DNA from: Pyronema omphalodes
Taxonomy: Eukaryota; Ascomycota; Pezizomycetes; Pezizales; Pyronemataceae
Direction of reading: 5' to 3'
DNA: 64,000 nt
Assembly (NCBI GenBank): GCA_024516155.1
Contig: JAJJXM010000005.1
Span: 1,178,001 to 1,242,000 of the forward strand
Positions 47,785 through 56,175 of the stretch are shown one piece after another. The first letter of the stretch is position 1, and each line of letters begins with the position of its first letter. The notes beneath the pieces were generated by a model. It searched no databases. It was not told where the DNA came from and was given only the letters and a program-made list of their open reading frames with translations. Both the position numbers and the translations under genes were made by a program.

Positions 47785-48030
47785 TGTTATCCAGAGACTT
47801 GGAATATAATCATAATAATAATCATATATGCAAGTACTTCAGCTGTGTTTCTCCAATTCTACCTCCACCCTTCTCAGAGATTCTTATCTTAGTGTATTTA
47901 TTCCCCCGTTGCTGATCATGTATCATCGCTCCCTATGTGTGTATTTTATCGACTACGGCTTTCGTTTTTTTTAGTGAATTCGGTTGGTGGTTATGGTAGG
48001 TACATGGATAGGTATGTAGGTAGGCAGGTA

Positions 48031-48108
48031 TAATATCTAATATCTAATATCTAATATCTAATATCTAATATCTAATATCTAACACCTAACACCTAACACC
48101 TAACACCT
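48031..48108 (+). repeat. Two-block heptamer array (TAATATC then TAACACC)
   Basis: About eight copies of TAATATC run into about four copies of TAACACC. The two units differ only by two C/T differences at fixed positions, so one block probably derives from the other by transition and amplification. Confidence 0.8.
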
Positions 48109-48186
48109 GGTATCTAAGTCCAAGTCCCCAAAAAAAAAGAAAACAGAAAACAGAAAACAAAAAAGGTAAGCGAATCCGTCTGCAAT

Positions 48187-48352
48187 GTGTCTACAATCCA
48201 TCTTCAATCCATCTTCAATCCATCTTCAATCCATCTTCAATGCATCTTCAATGCATCTTCAATCCATCTTCAATCCATCCTCAATCCATCTTCAATCCAT
48301 CTATAATCCATCTTCAATCCATCCACAATGCATCTACAATCCATCTCCAACA
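48187..48352 (+). repeat. 11-bp minisatellite (CAATCCATCTT)
   Basis: About fifteen near-perfect copies of an 11-nt unit CAATCCATCTT with variants CAATGCATCTT, CAATCCATCCT and CTACAATCCAT. It is followed by further short near-repeats (CCAAGTCCCAAGT, AATTCCAAATTCC) to 48465. Confidence 0.8.
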
Positions 48353-48569
48353 GATCCGCAGTGTTCTTCCAAATTCCAAGTCCCAAGTCCCAAGTTACAA
48401 ATTCCAAATTCCAAGTTACAAACAAGACATATCCAATCTCCAATCTTCAATCTCCAATCTCCAGGGGTGCTATGTAGGTGCTTTTCATATATATATATGT
48501 AGCCTGCAATAACATCCACATAACATTAATATTTAAGGTTTGTTGGTTTGTTGGTTGGTTTGTTGGTTG

Positions 48570-49081
48570 TATCGTTTTTATCGTTTCTATCGTTTCTATC
48601 GTTTCTATCGTTTCTATCGTTTCTATCGTTTCTATCGTTTCTATCGTTTCTATCGTTTCTATCGTTTCTATCGTTTCTATCGTTTCTATCGTTTCTATCG
48701 TTTCTATCGTTTCTATCGTTTCTATCGTTTCTATCGTTTCTATCGTTTCTATCGTTTCTATCGTTTCTATCGTTTCTATCGTTTCTATCGTTTCTATCGT
48801 TTCTATCGTTTCTATCGTTTCTATCGTTTCTATCGTTTCTATCGTTTCTATCGTTTCTATCGTTTCTATCGTTTCTATCGTTCTATCGTTTCTATCGTTT
48901 CTATCGTTTCTATCGTTTCTATCGTTTCTATCGTTTCTATCGTTTCTATCGTTTCTATCGTTTCTATCGTTTCTATCGTTCTATCGTTTCTATCGTTTCT
49001 ATCGTTTCTATCGTTTCTATCGTTTCTATCGTTTCTATCGTTTCTATCGTTTCTATCGTTTCTATCGTTTCTATCGTTTCC
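48570..49081 (+). repeat. 9-nt satellite TATCGTTTC, about 57 copies
   Basis: An almost perfect array of TATCGTTTC over about 512 bp. Because the unit is 9 nt, all three forward frames stay open and read SIV, YRF or LSF. Two units lack one T (48876-48883 and 48974-48981), shifting the frame; they are 98 nt apart, that is, eleven units minus one base. A larger segment with the short unit seems to have been duplicated. No real protein is called. Confidence 0.9.
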
Positions 49082-49252
49082 ATTCTCGCTATGCCTATAC
49101 CTATAATTATACCTATTCCCATCCCTATACCCATCCCTATTTCCATACCCAACCCCACTAACCATAACCCCATTCCCAAATCCGTTTACTCCGTTTACTT
49201 TGCATCCTTTTCTTTCTTTCCACGATACTTAGACTTTTCCTCAGTACAATTA

Positions 49253-49565
49253 AATGGAGAACTTCCCGTAAGGCTATAGACACGCTATAGCAAAAATTCT
49301 TCTATTGCAATTTACAGCAGATTGATACCGTAAATTGTTACGAATTCGCTTATCACGATTGAGCGCGTCTCTGACCCCAATGCCTTTGTGATTTCAAAGT
49401 TACAACTTTTGATCGATTGGGGGGCGTTGTGTTTTGTTGGAAAATGTAATAGAAAAAGCGTTGTTATAGCCTTACGGGAAGTTCTCCATTGATTGAATGG
49501 CATTGTGTTTTGTTGGAAAATGTAATAGAAAAAGCGTTGCTATAGGCTTACGGGAAGTTCTCCAA
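49253..49565 (+). mobile_element. Small MITE with tandemly duplicated right end
   Basis: The left terminus TGGAGAACTTCCCGTAAG continues as an imperfect inverted repeat of about 60 bp. Its reverse complement appears at 49465-49489, and a second near-identical right terminus (about 66 bp, 49500-49565) follows it after a 10-base spacer. The core element would be about 237 bp and non-coding. The two right ends differ at a few bases. No family name can be given from sequence alone. Confidence 0.65.
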
Positions 49566-49789
49566 TACAGTCTATATCAAGTTTCGAACATTACCGACTG
49601 TATCAATATCTCGGTGGTGTGTGGGGGGTATCAGTGGTTTTCAAGATAAATTGTTATTGGATGTTATTGGATGTTTTGTTTTATGTTTTGTTTTGTTTTG
49701 TTTTATTATGTTTTATTATGTCCGTATTTCCAAGTTTGTTGTTTCTTGTTTCTTATTTCTTGTTTCTATTCTACTTCAATACTTCAATA

Positions 49790-49842
49790 CACCATATACC
49801 ATATACCATATACCATATACCATATACCATATACCATATTTC
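49790..49842 (+). repeat. CCATATA heptamer array
   Basis: About seven or eight copies of CCATATA, perfect apart from the ends. It lies in repeat-rich DNA upstream of the DUF3074 gene's 3' end. Confidence 0.8.
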
Positions 49843-50251
49843 CCCACGCAATACACAATATTTCCCCACGCAATATATCTTTCCTCATATTTCCGTACGT
49901 GCCCAGTCCATTCCATTGCATTTCGTATTCATAAACTCGTGATAGATTATCGTTTCCAAACCTCAAAGCCTTCAGCCTTCTGTCAACACGCCCCCCCGCC
50001 CCCCCACACCCCCGCCCCAGAAATTTGATCCTGATCCTATAACCCATTAAAAATCCTTGCTGAAGATTATTTGTTTTAACCCCCCGCTCTGTCTCTTAAT
50101 TCTACTCTGCTCCTCTCCTACTCCTGCTCCCTACTCTCTACCAGTTCCGCTCCGCTCCACTGCGTCCCCCCCTCCCTCCCTCCCCCGGAGTTTACAGCAC
50201 TCCCACAATCCCACAATGCCACACCCGATATTCCCGGCCTGTAACAACCAC

Positions 50252-51253
50252 TCACCGCTGCTGCTCCCTCAAATACTTCAACAACTTCTGACCATCTGCC
50301 ATGATCTGGGAACTCATCGCTATGTTCTGGACCCATCTTGGGATGCTACCTCCTGCGTCACTCTGTTTGGTTGGGTCAGCGTGCTGTATTTGCTTTCCTT
50401 CTGCAATTCCACTACTTCCACTACTTCCACTACTTCCACTTTTTCTACTTCCGCTACTTTCGCTACTTTCGCTACTTTTCCACCATCTTACCGCCCCCGG
50501 TCCCCCGCCCCCCTCTGGATAAAAAAAACCAAAATCAAGACCAGAGAGCAACTTACACTAATAGCGGTAATAATCTCCACCTTCCCATCTCCCACCTCAC
50601 TCACAGAATCAATCGCAGTATAAACGCCCTTAGCATTGGAGGGATTCCCGATATTTCCCACACGGGGTATGCTAACCGTGATGAAGCTCCGTTTTCCTGT
50701 GGATTTCGGATGTTCGTGGAGAATTAACGTCTGCAGGAATTCTCGAGGGGAGAAGGCTTGGATGTGGACTAGTTTCCGGACGTCTGGGTGTGTTAGCTGT
50801 GGAGGATAACACGGGTAGTAGCAGGTGTAGCAGTGATAATGATTTGCAGATAATGATTTATAGTGTAGACATACCCTGAACTCTGGCCTCCCCAACTACC
50901 CGTTCCTCACCAACATACTCCTGCTCATCATCCTCCCTCATTAGAACCGTTCGTTCGGTTTCACATTTCTCCAGCAACAAGGCATGTAGTAATTGGTTAT
51001 AGCTTATATCTGAGGCTACTGATACCCGTGCTACCCACGGTTCCTTGTTATGTGTTGCTTTGTAGAGTTTTGTTTCGAGATCGCCTTTGGCTGTGCTCCA
51101 GTTGATGGGTGGGGTGGTGGCTGGAGGTGGCGGCGGGTTGAGACGCCCGGGGAGACTGCAGAGGAGGGAGTGCGAGAGGTCGAGGAGGTGTGAGATGGAG
51201 TCGGGGGTTATGGATTCTGGGGGGTTGGGCGTGAGGGCGAGTGTGAGGGACAT
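50252..51253 (-). CDS. DUF3074 (START-like) domain protein
   Basis: Three exons, 51253-50875, 50783-50559 and 50514-50252, join in phase to 288 residues. Intron 1 uses the donor GTATGT at 50874 and the acceptor CACCCAG just after a CTAAC branch; an earlier CAG (50797) would break the frame. The domain covers most of the protein: RVSVASDISYNQLLHALL, then RKLVHIQAFSPREFLQTLIL, and the C-terminal IPRWVQNIAMSSQIMADG, a conserved ending of fungal DUF3074 proteins, which are related to START lipid-binding folds. A Ser-rich low-complexity stretch (SSESSESSGSRKSGSSG) encoded by a 9-nt repeat separates domain and tail. The ligand is unknown. It lies between two inverted TIR elements. Confidence 0.75.
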
Positions 51254-51267
51254 GGCGATTGTTGGAG

Positions 51268-51420
51268 TGAAGCGAAGCAAAGCGAGCAGGGCGAGCAAGG
51301 CGAGCAAAGCGAGCAAGGCAAGGTGAAGCAGGCGAGGTGAGGTAAAGCAAGCAAGCTGGCGATTGTCGAAGCAAGGCAAAGTAAAGCGGGTGATTATCGA
51401 AGCAACGCGAGACGAGGCGA
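51268..51420 (-). repeat. GCGAGCAAG-type repeat upstream of the DUF3074 gene
   Basis: Degenerate 9-10-nt repeats (GCGAGCAAGG, GCGAGCAAAG) immediately upstream of the ATG. On the minus strand they continue the reading frame of the gene as a hydrophobic Leu/Ala run, but no ATG lies upstream in that frame, so they are probably 5' leader. Confidence 0.6.
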
Positions 51421-52707
51421 CTAGTAACTGGCGTTGAATCCGCGTGATGATCTCCTCCTTAGTCTTATCTATCCGTCGTCAAATTCTAGCGCGTCGTGTC
51501 GAGCGTATGGAACCTCGAATTCTCAATCTGTATCTGTACCGTGCGTATACTCCACAAGAACAAGAACAAGAAGGAAATGAATATGGTGTATGGTGTATGT
51601 CTGTACTTCCCAACCAACAGTAAAAGAGAAAAAGAGAAAAAGAAAAGAGAAGAGACGAGATTACAGATTACAAATATCACAGCGAGAAGATATCTGTGCT
51701 ATGGCTATGGCTATGTATGGCTGTGTGTGGTCCTGTGGTTCAGTTTATGCGGTTTATGCGGTTTATGCAATAACGCCTAACTGGCTCGACGGGCTGGACT
51801 GAGGAAAATAAAATGGCAGGGATGGCTGAACTGGCTGGCGACTGGTGGTGTGCTTTATGCAAGGGACGCGATGTAGAGCAACTACACTGTGCACACCAGT
51901 GATCAGCCTTTTTATGTGGGGCGGGGGGAGGGGGGGTGATGGGGGGGGGGGGGGGGGGGTTGTTGGTGATGGGGGATGGTGATGAGGAGGTAGGATTAAA
52001 AATGAGATTCCACAAGAAGTTGTAATTATCTTCATATCCAAAGTCAGTAAATTATATCTCTGTTCTTGATTTCTGTATTGCATTGGACGGGTTGGATTAA
52101 TCAATCAATCAACAAACTCCAGCAACACTCCACAATCCGACAAAAACAGAACCCGTCTCAAACAGTCTTACCCCATAATTCCCTTCCCTTCTCTTCACCG
52201 GTACCATATCCCCGACTCATACAACAACCGGAAGCTACACGGAGACTCCCTGTTTAACCAGCACCCGCAGCCCGTAACTCAATGAAACCCCTGTAACCCC
52301 TACCACCAATCAAGCTCCAAGCTCCAATCTCCAACCGAACAAAAAAAAATAACAGTTGGTGATGATGATGGTGATGGTGATATGGAATTCACATTTTACA
52401 TATGTATCGTGGCATATGTAGGAGTTTGGGGTTATCACTTGCATGATGTGTAGGTATGTAGGTAGATATGCTGACATGCTGACATGCTGACATGTCACAG
52501 ACAGTTATCATAGATATATAGAGGTATTGATTCTGTGTAGGGCAAGGGCTTCGTGTTTGTGTTTGTGTTTGTTTTATTTTGTATTACTATAGTCCTTGTT
52601 GCCTTGCTGCCTTACGATCCTGCTGCCAAGAGGGCACGCGACTTCCCTGGGTATATACACAGGGTTACTAATCTATCTACGATATATCCAGATTCTCTAC
52701 ATAAGCT
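51421..52707. other. Intergenic stretch with poly-G
   Basis: It contains a G-rich region with a long run (about 51938-51960) embedded in GGTGATGGG words, and a TG/GTT-rich tract near 52553-52580. No gene is supported. Confidence 0.45.
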
Positions 52708-54732
52708 CTATTTCCCCACACAAAACTTCTCAAACACAACACCCAGAACCTCCTCAACATCCCCAGAACCCTCTCCCCGTCCTGTAATTCTTCCCAAACA
52801 ATCCGCCGCGGCTCTTAATTCTTCCGCCATTACCACTACATCCACTTCATCCGCATCTTCTAGATCCTCCGTGATTTCACCGTTTGTGTCGACTTTTGCC
52901 ATTTCCAGGAATTGTTCGAGATGCTCGAGACATTCTTCTACCAGTAATCGCTGCCGTTCTGTAGCGCCGATGGATTCATAGAGTTCTAGGCTCGTCTCGG
53001 TGCCGGAACTTAACGGGGAGGTCATCGATTTGAAGATGTTTGTTAAGCCGTTTAGGAATTCCTGGATTCCATCTTTTCCTTCTCTTCCTCCTGCGAGACA
53101 AGAGATGCCGAAAATCCGATCTTCCTTAACAGCGAGGAATGCAGTGTTGACTTGCCGCAAAAGGTCCATAGGAAGCTGTGATGATCCATTCGGGGGTAGG
53201 AGATCGACTTTATTCAACACCACGACGATTTCCTTTCCCTTCTCTTCGGCTTCATTAACCAACGCCTTTAGCTGCTCCGAGATGCGTAGATCATACCCCC
53301 CGTCCGTAGTTTCAATATCCAGCACGGCAACCACGACATCACCAGACAGCGCCCTAGCCTGAGCACGACGAATACCCTCCTCCTCGATCCTGCCGACCTT
53401 ACTCCCAACATCACTAACCCTCAACCCAGCCGTATCTCCCAGCACGACCATAAAACCCCCCAAATCCACCGCCAAATCCACCACATCCCTAGTCGTCCCG
53501 GCCTCATCACTAACAATCACCGCCTCCCGCCCAACAACCCGATTCAACAAACTACTCTTCCCGGCATTGGGAGCTCCCACAAGCGACAACGAAATCCCAT
53601 TCTTCAACAACTCCCCCCTAACCGCATTCTCCCTATGCCTTTTTAACCTCCTTGCCAACCCCTCCACCTTCCCAACAACCCCCCTCACCAGCTCCCGATT
53701 ACTTTCCTCAAACGCCTGATCCTCCGCAAAATCAATCAAAGCCTCCAGTTCTCCTCTGGCCTCCACCAAATTCGTTCTCCATCCCTCATACCGATCCGCC
53801 AACCCGCCAGAAGCCCCCCTTACCGCCCGCCTTCGTTGCTCCTCAGTACTAGCATCCAGCGCCTCCCCAAGCGCTTCGATTTCCGGAAGCGATAACCGCG
53901 CGTTATAAAATGCGCGCCGGGTGAATTCGCCGGGTTCTGCGTACCGGATAGTAGGACTGATAAGCGGGATACAGGAGAGGATGGAACGGATTATGGCCGG
54001 GCCACCATGGAGGTGGAACTCGAGGATGTTTTCGCCGGTGTGGGAGTGTGGAGAAGGGAAGAAGAGGCAGAGGGCACCGGGGTCGAGGAGCTCAGAGGTG
54101 GTGGGGTGGTAGAGTGGGCGGAGGAGTGCGTGGCGGGGTTTTGGGGGGGCGGGTGGGGTGCTGCGGGAATCCCCAGAAATTGGTCGCCGCGTCAGGGCAT
54201 GGTATATCTACCCATCATCAGTAACCCATCCTATATAATCCAAACCGCAGCCCACAAAATCTCAGCCCTCAAAAATCAAGAAAGAACATACATCAAGACA
54301 AGCAGGCCCCGAGATCCTAACCACTGCAACAGCCGATTTTCCCGGTGGTGTAGATAGTGCATATATTGTAGTCGAAGACGCAGCCGAAGACGCAGCCGAA
54401 GACGCAGTCGAAGACGCAGCCGAAGACGCAGCCGAAGACGTAGCTGACGCTGACGCCGACGGGTTCAAAGAATCTGAAGCCTGCGATATGTGAAGATATC
54501 TTCCTCCACAGCCCCCTTGTAATCGCGGATGGGGGTGATTTTCGCTGCATCCCGAGTATCCCGCGCATCCCGGGTGTCGTGGATGTCGTGGGTGTAGTGG
54601 ATGTCGCAGGTGTAGTGGATGTCGCAGGTGTAGTGGGTACCCAGATATACAGCGGCGCAAGAGTATACATTGCGGCACTTGCGCTGCTACAGCAGACCGT
54701 CCTAGTCGCGGTAATGGGAGACGAGATGCCAT
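52708..54732 (-). CDS. MSS1: Mitochondrial tRNA modification GTPase Mss1 (MnmE/TrmE family)
   Basis: Two exons, 54732-54292 and 54207-52708, give 646 residues in phase. In mitochondria Mss1 works with Mto1 to make the 5-carboxymethylaminomethyl-type modification of U34 in tRNAs. After about 120 residues of presequence and repeats, the N-terminal TrmE domain starts at TIYALSTPPGKSAVAVVRISGP and continues FEFHLHGG-like and EPGEFTRRAFYN. The helical domain then encloses a G domain with G1 GAPNAGKSS (358-366), G3 DTAG (405-408) and G4 NKVD (479-482). The C-terminus FCVGK (642-646) is the conserved Cys-x-Gly-Lys end. The presequence contains two in-frame repeat blocks (HLRHPLHLRHP and SSAASSAAS), unusual for the family. 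The ATG at 54732 is the first in frame. Confidence 0.92.
54363..54460 (-). repeat. In-frame 12-nt minisatellite in MSS1 exon 1
   Basis: Several copies of a 12-nt unit near GAAGACGCAGCC (plus-strand reading) encode Ala-Ala-Ser-Ser-type repeats in the Mss1 presequence. A second in-frame block (near 54560-54640) encodes repeated HLRHP. Both lie before the TrmE domain and so would be removed or tolerated. Confidence 0.7.
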
Positions 54733-55031
54733 CGGGTTGGGATAGAACGCGGGGTGAGAACGCGGGGGAACGCGTACTGATATCTAGTGACGTTGGTGAA
54801 GGGGATGACGTAGGAGGCTCTGTGCAGCGTATGCCGCGGCGCTGAAAATTGAAACGCAGAAAATTGAAACGCCGTGGCACGATGGCGAGATGAACCTAAG
54901 GCGAGGCTGAGGTGAAGCTGAGGTGAAGTAGAGATGGGTATATAATAGGGATTGTAAAAATTTTCATGGGGCGAAGATATGCTGCAGAGGGATGTTCATG
55001 GGGAAATACGGGAAAAAAATCGATAAAAGAT
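54733..55031. other. MSS1 upstream region
   Basis: This is promoter and leader of the minus-strand MSS1 gene. It contains a short tandem GAGGTGAAGCTGAGGTGAAG near 54902-54928. No additional gene is seen. Confidence 0.4.
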
Positions 55032-55104
55032 GATTTCACCCAGGCTCGATCTGGGGACCTTCAGTGTGTTAGACTGATGTGATAACCAACTACACCATGA
55101 AACC
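55032..55104 (-). tRNA. tRNA-Val(AAC), with A instead of T at position 54
   Basis: Reverse complement gives GGTTTCA/TGAAATC acceptor ends, a D-arm GTGTAGTTGGTTATCAC, an anticodon arm with CTAACAC (anticodon AAC), and a T-arm CCCAG/CTGGG. The T-loop reads ATCGAGC where almost all tRNAs have TTCRANN, so base 54 is A and the internal B box is weakened. It is probably a real gene or a very young relic. It lies between MSS1 and the right TIR element. Confidence 0.75.
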
Positions 55105-55279
55105 ATGTTGTTGCGTTATTGTAAAACTTAATCAATATCGAAATCAAATATGTATTTTCTTTGCCATCAGGGTTTTTATATAATTTAGAGGTAGTATATG
55201 TTCTAGTACTCATCAAAGTCAAGTAGATAAAAGAACAATTTCAGATATTTTAGGCCGCAAAGTCGAAAAACAAGCCTTG

Positions 55280-55281
<2 letters not shown>

Positions 55282-55316
<35 letters not shown>

Positions 55317-55335
55317 GGGGGGGGGGGGGGGGGGG
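55282..55335 (+). repeat. Poly-T (34) joined to poly-G (20)
   Basis: A run of about 34 T followed directly by about 20 G, 35 bases before the left end of the right TIR element. Such a junction could be real or an assembly artefact. Confidence 0.85.
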
Positions 55336-55369
55336 CTGTTGCTTCATACATCATCACCATGCATGATCC

Positions 55370-56175
55370 AGACCTCCCCGTCGTACAAACCAGTATAAAA
55401 TGACGGCCAAAACGTACTGTACGGACTGTTGGAACATGAGAACTGTACAGCGACCCAGTTCAGTTTCCTGTCAGTAGTATAAACTGGTTAAACTAGTTAA
55501 ACTGCGAAAACAAGTTAACTGATTGCAAGGCTTGGCAAACCAGGCCGTGAACTGTTTAAAACTGCGAAAAGCTGCGAAAACTGCTTTGTTTAGTAGAATT
55601 GGTTTATGATGGGGCAATTATAAATATTTCTTTAGTGCATACATAACGGAATTCTATCCTAATTGGGTCGCCAGAAATCACAACTTACACCTATGATTGA
55701 AGCTCTAGAGCCCATCAATGGCCTCCGGATCAGTATCTGTCGGCACTAGAAAAGGCAGTTTGATATAATGATCCGCTTGCATTTGGAAAACAGCAGCCCA
55801 GACTCGGAAGGTATCGCGGGGACTGAGAGCATGTTCACCGATATTTTGTAAAGGTTGGGAAATCTGATTACCAGAAGCTGGTGGAATAAGGAGGGTTGAG
55901 ATACTGGCAGGTGCGGCCACCGGTGGTTTCAAAGGAGGTTGAATACATTATTTATTCCTGCATACACTGGATCTTGATGCGGTTAAACTGGTTTGTATTT
56001 ATCGAGTCCGTTTAATCAATGACAGCAGTTACCTGGTTCTACATATGGACCCCTCAAAACTGAACCAACTGTATATCCGGGACATCAAAACTGAACCAAC
56101 TAACTGTGTTTTGTCAGTTCAGTTTACCTGGTTTACGGGTTTACCCGGTGAACTGGCTTTACGGTTGGGAGGTCT
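55370..56175 (-). mobile_element. Non-autonomous TIR DNA element, right (better preserved) copy
   Basis: About 806 bp with ends AGACCTCCCCGTCGTA and, reversed, AGACCTCCCAACCGTA, matching the TIRs of the element at 46908-47685, which lies in the opposite orientation. An internal minus-strand frame (55932-55705) stays open for 75 codons (PVAAPASISTLLIPPASG, then RVWAAVFQMQADHYIKLPF) without an ATG at its start; the left copy carries the same segment with stops. I recognise no transposase, so this is probably a deletion derivative of a larger element. Confidence 0.65.

Noticed and set aside
48478..49279. Long repetitive ORFs reading SIV, YRF and LSF
   Set aside because: They are by-products of a 9-nt satellite that is open in all forward frames.
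51254..51379. N-terminal extension of the DUF3074 protein with a Leu/Ala repeat
   Set aside because: In frame with the gene but without an ATG; the repeat is better explained as 5' leader.
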